Shown piece by piece: positions 36,769 to 47,960 of a stretch of 64,000 bases of DNA. The notes under the pieces are model-generated. The model was not told the DNA's origin, did not search any database, and saw only the letters and a program-made list of their open reading frames with translations. Positions within the stretch are counted from its first letter, which is position 1, and each line of letters begins with the position of its first letter. The stretch is from Globodera rostochiensis (taxonomy: Eukaryota > Nematoda > Chromadorea > Rhabditida > Heteroderidae): assembly GCA_018350325.1 (NCBI GenBank), contig JAEVLN010000001.1:1477501-1541500 (forward strand). Direction: 5' to 3'. The position numbers and the translations under genes are program-made.

Positions 36769-39700
36769 CTATGAACATATGCTACGGTCGGCTCGGCAAT
36801 CGGCCTTCACCGTGGCCAGGAAGAGCCTGCCATTCCGGCACACGCACAATTGGTACTGTGCCGACCCCAGCCCTGAGCTGGTCTCCAAGCCTGATATGAA
36901 GATGTCGCTCGAATCCAGTCTAATTTCTCCCTGAAAATAAAATTTGAAAACTGAAAATTTAATCCTTAAAAAATCATCGGAAAATGTTTTGAGTTGGCAC
37001 AGTTTGGCCTCATTTCCTGTTCCTCTAAATCTTCTTTACTAATGCCGGGATTCCCGGTTTTTGAGCCCGTGTACCGATCCCGAGATTTTTTAGTTCCAAT
37101 CCAGAGGCACAGATAATTCCGGGGTACCCGAGCATCACTTTCCTTTACCTGTTTCGCTTTCAAATTGATGTCGAAGATGGCATTGATTTGGATTTCACCA
37201 GCTTTGCTCATCAACTCGATGTCTCTGCCCGCTTCGACCACCAAATCCCGCGTCGGAGACTCCAAACTGATTTTTAAATTATTGGAAAAAAGAAAGCCCG
37301 GCGCGGGGTCGTTGTTTTTCGGAGATCAAATTACGGAATCGAGGTTGCCCAATCGACCGGTGTTTAGTCCCAAAGCGTGAATTGAAGAGAAAATACTCAC
37401 CTCAGTGGACTGTCCGGTTCCGGACGCACAATCGAAGTCTGAATGGCACCTTCGAAGATACTTCCGCCGTCATCTAAACGGAAAATGACCATCACAGTCC
37501 CTAGGGGTGCTCGAGAGTCTCGGTCTCGACTCGAGAAAAGTCTCGGGTTTTTGGGGTCATCTCCGTACTGAGTCTCGTTAAATTTTAGGTCTTAAGCATC
37601 TCTAACAGTTACCTTACCTACATAAAGCAATAATTTCACTACAGTATATGTACAAGAAAGGGGTATTCATTTTGAATTTAAATTTCGCGCTTTTCAAAGA
37701 TTTGGACATTTTTGATTTTAAAAATTTATATGAACTTTTGCTTGTAGAACTTTTTGTGTCAGTTGTTGCTTAAGCTCTTAAAATTAGCCAATGTGGTCGG
37801 TTAAAAGAACCAGTGTTTAAAGTTAATACATTTATTTCTGAATTTATCGATTTCTCACCTATTTATTGATCGGCATCAAAGCCTCACTCAACCTCAAACC
37901 TTAAACTAGTCCAACAGCGGTGGACGCAAATAAAATTCGGGTTTTATGGACTGGGAAAATCACGAATTTTCACCTTTAAAATGCCAGCTTTTGGGATATT
38001 TTTAATCATGATCTCGTTTTTTCCTACACCACGATTTTACTCTAAAACTGCTCGATCGCAATTGTCACCAAATTCAGCTGAAATCATTGCAAATGCGTCT
38101 CATTCCTTCTTGTCATTCATTCTGTTATTTCCGATTGTTGGCGAGAAAAAATTTTGCAACATCCGTTGCATCTTCGTCAGTTTTGCCCGAATTTTTGACA
38201 CCAAAAAGCCTAATTGGCCAACTTCAACAGCCATTTTCCACAACACTTTGCCTGTGCAACAACAAACAGATAAAACGGGGAAAAAAGGACAGAAAATCGA
38301 CGGACATTGCAGCGATAAAAGGGACCGTTTCAACGAGAGGAGTGTTGGTCGACGACGATGAAGATGATGATGATGAGGACGATGATGGTGGAGCAGTCAA
38401 GAAAGGCAAAAGCAACAGGTGCTCTTTGTTGAACGGGCCCGGGCTCGTATTTCTAGGAAACCGAAAAAAAAAACCTAATTCTGCAAATTTAAAGATTTTA
38501 ATGTGTGTTTTTTGTTGCGAAGTGGAGAGGAGGAAATTATAGGAAATTTCAAAAAATATACGTTGTGAAAAAAAAAACTAGAAATTCCTACCTGGGCGAC
38601 TGACAATGACTTTTTTCGACAAAGATTTTTTTGTTAAATTTTCAGCGGTTCTTCGAATAATGCCAAGGCGCTCGCTGTTGAGGCGATGCATGAGATGGAG
38701 GAATACTTAAAAACGCTGAACGACGCACTCATAAAGCATTTGTCGCTGAAAGTGAACCTGAAAGTGTACGAGGATTTGTCGGTGACCTTGGAAAATGGCG
38801 AGGTATTTGGAAAATTTATTTGAGTCAAATAAGGGCTAAGATAAAAACTGAAAAATCCAGGGCCGGGAGCTGAATTGGAATTATACCGGGAACAGAGTTT
38901 TGGGGACAAATAAAGCTGACAATTTTTGACCAATTTTCTTAACAAATTGCCATCAAAAATCAAAAAAAAATTTTGCCGGTGGCGCCTATCGGCAACGATA
39001 AATTTTGTCAAACGAATTGGGGGGCCAGCTTTACTATTATCATAGCCCGGTAAAAAAATGTCCGAGAACGGCAATTCAAAAAACTCGATCTCGTACTTTT
39101 TTTCAGGGGAGGTATTCATCCACATTTGTAGTAGATTTTTAGATTCTGAATTTTTCAGACCCATCGGTTGATCAAATTTGCTCGAATCTCGTTGAAAACT
39201 CCGAATGGACCGGTTGTGCTTAATTTTTCGGACAATCCGGCAGCGATAAAGCCGGCAAAACTCGCAATCCAAAGCATGGCCGAGAATGTTAGTCCACAAA
39301 TGGACGGCATCGTCATTCATGTGCCGATACCGAAACTGACACGAGGTTTGACGTTGTGCATTGGAGAGAATGTTTTTTTTTGGTTTCTGCTCTACAATAA
39401 TTTTCGTTAATAAAATTTACGTGTGTTTACAATTTTTTTAAAAAATGGCTAATTGGTGTAAATTTTTGTAATTAATAGAGAGGCGAGAGGAGTTGGCCAC
39501 GCACTCAGCCGGTCTGATCCTGAACGAATACAAGCTGGCGCTGAACGAAGTGTACAAGAAGTACACCAAGTTGTTGGATCGGTCTTCCAACAACAAGGAG
39601 TTGGTGGTGCGACTTTGCAACGGGCTGCTGGCGGAGAAGCGCAAATACGACAAGATGGGCGAGGACAAAGTGAAGGAGAGGAGGGAAATACTGCTCAAAG

Positions 39701-41267
39701 AGATCGACTTCTGATGAGAATTGTGGCGACTCGCGATTCTCGAGCAGTTGATACACGTTAACAACAAAATTTTATTTTAAAAAGAGGATAAACGTTGTTT
39801 TTGAAAGTATCTGTTCCGAAAACAGGCAGGAGGTTGGGGAGCCGGCGATAAAATATACTCCCCGAAAAAAGACATTTTTGGTATATAGAATCGGATGCAG
39901 AATAGTAAATATTAATTTTTTTAAACGGCATCTGTAAGATTTCATGTTCAGAGGCTTGATGCTGAACTCGTTTCAAAATGAACCTAATCATTTGTTCGAT
40001 CAGTGCACATGAACATTGATCAGCAACTCCTTTTATGAACATTAGTGAATTACCCAGAATGCGCAGGTTCTCCAGGTTCAGCCCGATCTCCTGCGAGTCC
40101 ACAAAGAACAGCACCTTCATTTGCCTGTCGAGCACTTCAAACCGTTCGCACATCACGTTAGCACGCCCGTCCGCCTGCAGGTTGAGGCTTGCCGTGCTGT
40201 GACCGCTCGAGTTGTGCGCGTTTATGGACACGCCGCGAGCGGAGTCAATGGACAGCGCCTGATTCTGCGCAAGCGCAAAATGTTGGATGGGGACAAAGGA
40301 AGCGCTCCCCGTATTTAAATATTCAAATTACGAGGATATTTAAACTCAGTTAAATTTGAAAATAAAAGTTTCACTAATTATGCAACGACCTAGTAACTAA
40401 CTCCTCGTATTATTTAAGTATTTTCAAATTTTACTAGGAACATTTGAATAATAATATTCAAATAATACGCCGACTTTTCGAAAACAAAATTCTAAAGCGT
40501 ACTCACTTCGGTGCTGCTCAGTTGTGAGAATTGGACTGGCTTTTCAAATTCGGACCGGCCGAGCACTGAATGGAGACGGGGAGGGGGTAATTTGGGTAAG
40601 CAATTGTGCCCATTTGCACCTCTGATCCGGTCGTCTTCAATTTTTAAAGCGCCAATTCCGCTCTAAATTTATATTTTCGTTAATGAGCGCCGGCATGCTT
40701 TTTTTCAAACACTCGCACAAGTCCCTAAACGTGTTAAAAATAAAAAAAAATTGTTTGCGTACAAGCGAGAAGTCGAGGACGGCCATGATCCAGAAAGTGA
40801 ATGCCAAGTTGATGAAAACGACCAGCGTGAGCAACAAGATGAACGCGTACAGACACCGCTTCCGCCACCCGTAAATGCCCACCCTGTAAATGTCACGCGT
40901 TGCCGACTTGGCACTGGCATGCGTCACTGTGGTCGGGAACGCTGGATTCGAGAAAGCATTGTCTACCGCGGACCGTATGTAAATGGTCGTCACCTTGTGG
41001 CGTTTCGCCACGGATGGCCGGCGGTTGGTAGCCGAGCGGGGGCGGACTCCGATGGCGGGCATCGTAGGTGTCTGCGCGGGCCCATATTGGTTCCTCATCG
41101 TCATGATGATGGGGAGACAGGTGATGAACATGTGGAGAATGATTGCTGTTATAGTGCTGCTGATGGAAGGGACTGATGGACATCGCTTGAGGGGATTGGG
41201 GACTTGGGTCGCCAGCTGGTTTGCGCAATTTGCTGACAGATGGATCATAAGGACACACATAATCCAT
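36769..41267 (-). CDS. sgn-1: Delta/gamma-type sarcoglycan (SGN-1 family)
   Basis: A single-pass type II glycoprotein of the dystrophin-associated complex in muscle membrane. Exons: 41267-40994, 40962-40763, 40662-40507, 40264-40054, 37473-37401, 37266-37149, 36930-36769; every phase fits, giving 397 aa. The cytoplasmic N-terminus is Pro/His-rich ([15 protein letters not shown]). The membrane segment with [16 protein letters not shown] is nearly invariant in the family. Then come [13 protein letters not shown], a Gly/Asn-rich beta region, [14 protein letters not shown] and the C-terminal Cys cluster [11 protein letters not shown]...CRADRSIC. The first intron is only 31 bp; without it the start would be in another frame. 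Intron 4 (2.6 kb) holds the MRRF gene on the opposite strand. Start divergent from the collagen gene. Confidence 0.93.
37502..37604. mobile_element. 103-bp MITE in sarcoglycan intron 4
   Basis: Ends TAGGGGTGCTCGAGA and, reversed, TAGAGATGCTTAAGA. Flanks ACAGTCCC (37494-37501) and ACAGTTAC (37605-37612) agree at 6 of 8 positions, suggesting an old 8-bp duplication. It lies about 20 bp from exon 5. Confidence 0.5.
38093..39714 (+). CDS. MRRF: Mitochondrial ribosome recycling factor
   Basis: Splits the mitochondrial ribosome after termination together with EF-G2. Exons 38093-38418, 38646-38802, 39159-39345 and 39479-39714 join in phase to 301 aa. The ATG at 38093 gives a basic, acid-free N-terminus ([19 protein letters not shown]) suited to mitochondrial import, then a D/E run ([13 protein letters not shown]). 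The RRF domain reads [16 protein letters not shown], then [42 protein letters not shown] and [13 protein letters not shown]: both halves of the three-helix domain and the expected PxLTxERR motif. It ends KEIDF, usual length for metazoan MRRF. The whole gene lies inside a sarcoglycan intron on the opposite strand. Intron 2 carries a dispersed repeat (about 38925-39005). Confidence 0.95.
38925..39005. repeat. Dispersed repeat in an MRRF intron
   Basis: The run from CAATTTTCTTAACAAATTGCC to GCCGGTGGCGCCTATCGGCA is the reverse complement, with few changes, of 59683-59745 inside the MITE in CCDC22. Shorter related pieces lie at about 48275-48295 and 48595-48625. It marks an older copy of the same transposon family. 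Confidence 0.65.
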
Positions 41268-42040
41268 CCCGACCTTCGCACTGATCTAGTCTGACTTTTG
41301 GTCTGGATTATTGAGCCCCGACATATGCGCCTCCAAGGGGTTGGGGCTCAACCCAAGTATTATTAAGACCTGATTTGACCACTCATTTGCAAAACACCGC
41401 GGGGGGAGGGGGGGGGGCAAAGGCGTTCGGCGGAAGTAATCATTTTAAAAGAAATATTATTATTTTTGTTAAACCCGTTTCATCGATTGAAGCGGGTCTG
41501 CTCTCTTCCACCCTTTTAGCATCATTCCCTTCCTTTCATTCATCCCGTCCACCAACGTAGGGGGAGGCGGACGAACAACTGTCCTCACCGATGGGCCATA
41601 TTTTCACCCCGCAGGGGACGTCGTCCTCAATTAACGGTTCAGTCACCCTTGCCCTTCCTTCCTCATTCATTCCACATAAACCTGCAGCACCCCTCAATCA
41701 TCGAAACACTTCCTGCAATGATTGACAAATCACTTAGCTGCTCACACCCCATTGCGCCCTCTGTCTTCCAAATTCCACTGCATCAAAATGACGAATAAAT
41801 GGGTCACCTCACTCACTCATTGTGCCCCGGAGGGAAAGCGCTCCAGGCGATGGATGACGAAAAGCGCGCCGGAGGGCAAAAGCAGCACGCTAATCGCTTT
41901 GTTCACATAGAAAACGGATGATGAAGAGAAGAAAGTGATAAATTTTGAGGCGCACGAGTTTAAATGGACGGTTAAAAAGCGGTCGGACGGGAGAACATTT
42001 CCTTCAACATTCGCTTTCTTCTTTATCCAGTCGACGGTCA
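41268..42040. other. Divergent intergenic region, sarcoglycan and collagen
   Basis: About 770 bp between two start codons pointing away from each other. It holds a G-rich run at 41401-41418, a hairpin around 41313-41354 (GAGCCCCGAC...TTGGGGCTC), and pyrimidine-rich stretches. A plausible collagen splice acceptor is TTTATCCAG at 42022-42030, so a noncoding first exon may lie here. No gene recognised. Confidence 0.4.
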
Positions 42041-43515
42041 ATGTCCTGTTCGTCAGCATCATCATCCTCTCGTCTGTTTGCCTTGCTGGGCATCCTCTTC
42101 AGCACATGCGCCCTGCTCGGCCTTCTGCTCCTTTTGCCGATCATCATGTACAAAGCGAACAATCTGCGGGCAGAAATCGAGGTAAATGTTCTGAGGTCTA
42201 ATTCCGGCTGAAGTAAAGAGCCTAATCAACATCAATCTGTTCAAGGAAATGTCCGGCCGCTTCAAGCAGCACTCGGACCGGGTTTGGCATCGAATGATGG
42301 AGGTGGACCATGGACAAATTGCAACATCGAAGAATCCGACCACTCGGACGGCAGCAACAATTGCTAATCGTTCACCGCGTTCATCATGGAACAAGCAGCA
42401 TTTCTGTCAGGGGTGCCATTCGTTAGTCTGTGCACTTGGAACGCCGGGGCCAAACGGTACTATAGTAAAGCCAATTTTTTTTTCACTTTCCCACTGTTTC
42501 TCTTCTCCACCAGGTCTACCGGGGCCCGATGGAGCACCCGGAGAGGTGAGTCTCTAAGATAATAGGCAATTCGAAAACGGAATTTTGCGTTTCAAGATGG
42601 GAAGGCAAGGCCAGCCCGGGGAAGACGGGTTTGATGTACAGCTTCAGCCAGAGGCTGATCTGCCATGTGTGATCTGTCCGGCGGGTCCGCCGGGCCAAAG
42701 GTTAGAATGTAGGAAAACCAAACGAGAAAAAATGATTCAGAGGGCCTCAAGGGGAGCGCGGACGGATCGGAGGGGCGGGTTCAACAGGGGAATTCGGATT
42801 TGAAGGTTTCTGTCTTCATTGGAGTGCCAACCGGTTTCAGGAATTTTAATTGTATTTTTAAATTTTCAGGTAAAGAGGGTATCGGGGGACCGAACGGAGC
42901 GCGCGGTCATCCCGGTGCACTGGGCGCAAAAGGAGTGCCGGGAAGGCCCGGATTGCAGGGTGACCAGGTGGTGGCAGGCAAGCGGAACCGTACCACCAAA
43001 AATAATGTTTGAGAATTTTTTGTTTTGTAAGGCATCGGCATCAAAGGACCTCCAGGACCGGTCGGAGCAGCGGGCCCCAAGGGTACTGGTTGAGGCTTTC
43101 ATGTTTTGAGGAGGGACGCTTTTTTAAGGACCACACGGCGCTCATGGGAAACCAAGCAGGTTGTAAATACCAGCAAAAACAGGACCAAATTTATGCATTT
43201 TGAACTTGTTAGGGATGTTGGAATGGCGGGAAAAATTGGCCAACAGGGACCGACTGGACAGCCAGGCCAGGCCGGACTGAGCGGAGAGCCGGGCGGGTTC
43301 GGACCACCCGGAGAGCCAGGTGAATGCCGTGAAATGTTTATATTTAATGCAAATTTTTAGGGGAGCCCGCAAGTTACTGCCCATCGGTGAGTGATAAAAA
43401 ACATTAATTTTAATTTCTCCCCCCCCCCCTCCCCCAATCTTTTCTGCAGGACTGTGGCGTATCCCACATCAAAGCACCAAATTTTGGGACAGAACCGGCA
43501 GAAAAGTCGCCCTAA
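42041..43515 (+). CDS. col: Nematode cuticle collagen
   Basis: A secreted structural collagen of the cuticle. The ATG at 42041 gives a short basic start and a membrane/signal helix (RLFALLGILFSTCALLG), then the non-collagen region with CQGCHSLVC. Gly-X-Y blocks follow: GTPGPNGLPGPDGAPGE, GRQGQPGEDGF, a Cys pair CVICPAG, GPPGQRGPQGERGR, then GIGGPNGARGHPGALGAKG, GPHGAHGKP and KIGQQGPTGQPGQAGLSGEPG. The end is YCPSDCGVSHIKAPNF...EKSP, stop at 43513. Checked exons: 42041-42181, 42246-42456, 42514-42545, 42597-42700, 42741-42805, 42870-42967. The donor of the next junction may be a GC site at about 42977. About eleven exons is many for a nematode collagen of this size. Confidence 0.92.
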
Positions 43516-43715
43516 TGAGCTGACGGATAGAAAAATGACGTGAATACCGTTGAATGATGAAGTCTTCACAATGAAAAAACATTGCACAAATTTTAAGCTG
43601 AATTAAACAGATTTAATGCATAAATTTTTGTGGGGCCTTTAATCGGTAATATGATCAAAGTAGTCAATAGTGATCAAGGAGAGTTCAATATTTTCAACAA
43701 ACACTCTGTCTGTGC

Positions 43716-46700
43716 TCATGGGCTAACGGGCAACGCTGCGTACTCATCGACGACCAATGCGTTGTCGGTTGTGCCGCCGGTGGTAGTGTCAGCCGCCTGC
43801 ACAGTAACTGGCGGCTCGGTGGTGAAGGAGCTCAGCGGGCGGGTGACGGACGATGATGAAACTGTTCGATGGATGAGTTTTAATTTGATGGTCTGAGGAA
43901 GCAAAACAAATTTAAAAAAACAAACATTGCTCAGCTTCCTGCGCTTCAGAGGACTCTTCGAAGTCCTCCTCAATCTTTAGCCTTTTTACTGACCCGCTTG
44001 ATGATGACTCTAGCGGCCGCGACGCATTCGCCGCTGAATAATAAAGACATTAGACAAAATTTTGATTTACTTTGAAAACGGAGCCACAAAAGAAAAAAAA
44101 ATTTCAAAAAAATTTTTCGCAATTGCGCCAAAAATTGACCAACTTGTACACCAAAATACCAATACCATCATTCATTCTTAAGGGTGCATATTTCCGTAGA
44201 GCATTTTAATGAAAAAAAATTCCAAAAAACAACGGAATTCCATCCATCCCTGCTCCCGATTACCGGCTGGCCATGGCGACGGAGATGGGGAACTGTAACG
44301 GCGTCGTCGCGGAGCATGATGTTGCTCTTTGGTTGCTAAGCCCATGCCGCCGACAGGCCTCCGATCGGAGCTTTTGCCAGTGTGCTGCTTCCTCGTCCCC
44401 GCACCTCTGACCATCTTCAGACGTCCCCTAATTGATTTTCCTCCCCTTGCTGCACTTCCATCCGCACTGCCATCGTTGGCAAACTGTAACTGTTGTTGTT
44501 GCCTTCCGCCCAGCGTCCCAGACCCATGCCCGATCGATGACGACGACTGTCTGCTGTGCTGCTTGGTCTGCTGAGGCTGTGGTGGACCAATGCTGAGGCT
44601 GAAGAAACATCAAAACGCATTTCAAAGGCCAAATTTAACCAAGTATTTTGTTCATGCCCACCTCATCAGTGGCCGTGGCGCCTGCTGCGACGGAGTGGAA
44701 GCACCCTGTTGGTTTGGTGATGACGAAGCGATCGACGTGGAGGATGCGGATGTGTGCTTCAGTGGCGTCAGTGTCCGCTGTTGGTAGTGGTGCTGCTGCG
44801 ATTGTTGCGGAACAACAACGACAACATTGCCACTTTTCATTGACAACATCGACTGTGACGCTTGTGGTGGTTGTTTTTGTTGTTGGTGGCTGTGAGTGTA
44901 CGATAGGGGCGGCGGTTGTTGGAAATTCTGTTGTTGCTGCTGTTGTTGACCAACAACATGTTGCTGCTGCACGTTGTGTGTCATAAAACTGGGCGTGGAA
45001 TGTGATTGTGTTGCTGATGTAGAAGAGACGGAATGGATGCCCTTTAGCGCATTACTGACCATCAGCTGAGGAATCGAAGTCGGCGTTTTTGATTGACTAA
45101 AAATATTTTTAATAAAACAAAATTAGGGTTTCAATGCAAACCAGCCCAATTTTAGCCCTCTTTAATGAATTTTGCATAATTCTGCTTTGAATACTATTAC
45201 GAAAAAATGTCGCTCGTGTACCTCAACAACGACTGATGTTGCTGCTGCTGTTCCGGTCTGTTGTTAGCAGTAGGCGGAAGGTGATGACCAGTGCCAAAAG
45301 ATGGAGGCCTCGACATGTGCGGAATGGATGCCAACGAAATGGGTGCCGCGTGTTTGGCAGCTGACAATTGCTGTTGGTTGGGCGTGGGTCCACCTTGAGA
45401 GTCGGCTTTGGCAAAATTGGCATTGGATGACACAATTGGATTCTGAAAAAAAACAATCCCTAGACATCTTCTGGTACAAGAATTTTAAATTTAAAAAAAA
45501 TTTTTTGACTCGGGTAAGCCAATATAGTATACATGGATAGGCACTGTCGAGATGCATTTGGAAAAATCGTCCGATGAAATGGAAGTGGGCGGCGGTTTTG
45601 TGAAGAGAAGGGATGGGCTGTGCCCAAACTGGGTCATTTTTGCCGAACTCTGTGGCAGCGGTTTGGGCAACGACGGGGGAGGCCGTAAAAATTGGTTGGC
45701 AAATGGAGGCAGAGTTGGGGTAGAAAACCTGAATAGAAAAATGCACAAAATTAAACGAAAAATGTGAAAATAGCAATTTAAGCTTGGATAAAATGCACAG
45801 AATTGCAGTCGACACAGAACTTGCTTTTACATCAAAGTTGGAAACCTAAAAAACATCCGATTGACTGACTCATTGGGCTGCTGCATGTTCAAGGAGGGCG
45901 GCGGAACGGTGAAGTCGAGTTGCTTTTGTTGATGGCTCAGAAATGGCGGTGGCACAAAATGATGCTGCTTATTGTGAGCAGCTAAGGGCCCTAAAATAAT
46001 TTTTTAAAAAATCTGCAAATTTTTAAACTTTGTGGTCCATAAACAAAATCAAATAACAAACCATTAAATTGCTGATGAATATGTTGATCCTGTTGCTGTT
46101 GCAATGGTGCTGCTCGTTGTTGTTGTTGAACCAAAATTTCGTCAACTGGTGGTGGTCGGAATTGGTTCGGAAGCTCCTTGGAAATTTTCTCAATCGCTTC
46201 CTTCTCTTGACTGATCATTGTGTCAAGTTCGCTTAAATTAAATAAAATAGCAACAACAAAAAAATGGAAACAAAAATTGTACATTAACTGTGCTTTCCGA
46301 CCCGACAAGAAATGTTCCTGGTCCCTGAACAGTTCAACTCCACTCAAAATCAGCGCCCTGATCTCCGTCGCGTTCATTGTCAGCACCTCGTGATCCGGCC
46401 GGGCCAACAACGCGTCAATGCGCTCTCTCAACGGTTTTGCGCCCGCTTGAGCGATGCGCGACCGCTGCGCGGACAGAGAAGAAGCGGCAGCTTTTTGTTC
46501 AGCCTGAAAAAATGCACATTTCAGTAGGGCCGTAGCCAGCCTTGGAATTTGGGGATGGGGTTGGCGGATCCTTGGCTTAAGGATATAGCAATTAGGGCTA
46601 ACTCAAGTAAAGAAAAAAAAACAGTGCACCTGAAGAAAAAACATCGTCCCACGCATATGCCTCGACTCGATGAGACTTGCCGAGGCGTTCGTCTCGTCCG

Positions 46701-47960
46701 TCCTGTACCTGGACGGTCTAGAACGCGATCGGCGTCGGCGACCACTGGCGGAAGACAACGCTTTGGTGGCTGACTCATCTCGAGTTCGATCGCGACGACG
46801 TTCATCTTCCGCATTCTTTCTCTGCAACGTCGGCGGAGGTGTGCGGTCGCGGACTGTGCGCGAAAGGAGCGAATATTTGGCAGTGTCTCGCAATCTAAAA
46901 AATGTTTTTTTTTCGATTTCATTTCTTTCAATCGTAAATTGTAATAAGCGTTCAGAATTGTAAATCTAAAAATTGCTAACGGTTTGTCCTTGAAGGGATC
47001 CTTGGCGGCGAAATGCATGTTTCTGAGCCTCTCCAGGGCAGCTTTTTTTGTCTTCGGTGGCTCGTCCGGCACTTCATTTGCTTTAGACTTATTCCCTAGC
47101 TTGATGCTCTTTTTCTTGCACATAATTTCCTCCTCTACCTCCTTACCATCCTGTTCTTGAGCATTTTCCTTCTCGTCCTTGCTCTTCTCTTTCTGATCAC
47201 CTTTCTTCCCCTCAAGGCCCTTCTCTTCCTGATCAACCTTTTCCTTGTCATCCCGATCAAGCTCCCCCTTCATGTCCTTCTCACCCAGAAAATTCTCCTC
47301 CTCTTCCATGCCCTTCTCTTCCTGATCAACCTCTTCCCTGTCCTCCTCTTTCTGATCATCTTCTTCGTCTTTGCTCCTCTTTTCTTGATCATCCTCCTCC
47401 TTCATGTCTTTCCTACGCAGAAAATTCTCCTCCTCTTCCATGCCCTTCTCTTCCTGATCAACCTCTTCCTTGTCCTTCTCTTTCTGATCATCTTCTTCGT
47501 CCTTGCTCTTCTTTTCTTGATCATCCTCCTCCTTCATGCCCTTCTCTTCCAGAAAATTCTCCTCCTCTTCCATGCCCTTCTCTTCCTGATCAACCTCTTC
47601 CTTGTCCTTCTCTTTCTGATCATCTTCTTCGTCCTTGCTCTTCTTTTCTTGATCATCCTCCTCCTTCATGCCCTTCTCTTCCAGAACATTCTCCTCCTCT
47701 TCCATGCCCTTCTCTTCCTGATCAACCTCTTCCTTGTCCTTCTCTTTCTGATCATCTTCTTCGTCCTTGCTCTTCTTTTCTTGATCATCCTCATCCTTCA
47801 TGCCCTCCTCTTCCATGCCCTTCTCTTCCTGATCAACCTCTTCCTTGTCCTTCTCTTTCTGATCATTTTCCTCGTCCTTGCTCTTCTTTTCTTGATCATT
47901 CTGCTTCAGCTCCGCTTTGCCCGTTCCTTCATGATCAATCGTTTCCTCATCGCAATCCAT
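43716..47960 (-). CDS. Acidic-repeat plus Q-rich protein, probably nuclear; not recognised
   Basis: I do not recognise this family. Exon 1 (47960-46981) starts MDCDEETIDHEGTGK and runs into about five copies of a 44-aa D/E/K repeat (DQEKKSKDEEDDQKEKDKEE core), then KKAALERLRNMHFAAKDPF. Exon 2 (46894-46630) is basic, with VRDRTPPPT and RRRRSRSRPSRYR. Exon 3 (46503-46289) is helical: PLRERIDALLARPDHEVLTMNA, then EIRALILSG. Later exons are Gln/Pro/Ser-rich ([24 protein letters not shown]). The last exons include VKRLKIEEDFEESSEAQ and TIKLKLIHRTVSSSSV, ending DEYAALPVSP. The basic tracts suggest nuclear localisation and the Q-rich tail a transcription or RNA cofactor, but that is inference. Joining the acidic and Q-rich parts into one gene rests on phase-consistent introns at 46980-46895 and 46629-46504. 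Confidence 0.65.
47285..47900 (-). repeat. 132-bp coding tandem repeat (44-aa acidic/lysine unit)
   Basis: About five units, four very similar, each encoding QEKKSKDEEDDQKEKDKEE then VDQEEKGMEEEENFLEEKG. Near-identical copies imply recent expansion or ongoing conversion. Predicted as charged coiled coil or disordered. The complementary strand gives a spurious Leu/Phe-rich open frame. Confidence 0.85.

Noticed and set aside
38087..38092. MRRF start at 38087
   Set aside because: That codon is TTG; the first ATG in frame is 38093 and gives a typical mitochondrial presequence.
40637..41281. Sarcoglycan N-terminus read straight through in the membrane-segment frame
   Set aside because: That frame has a GTG at 41281 and an unnatural sequence. 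A 31-bp intron joins the ATG frame (MDYVCPYD) to the membrane-segment frame with correct phase.
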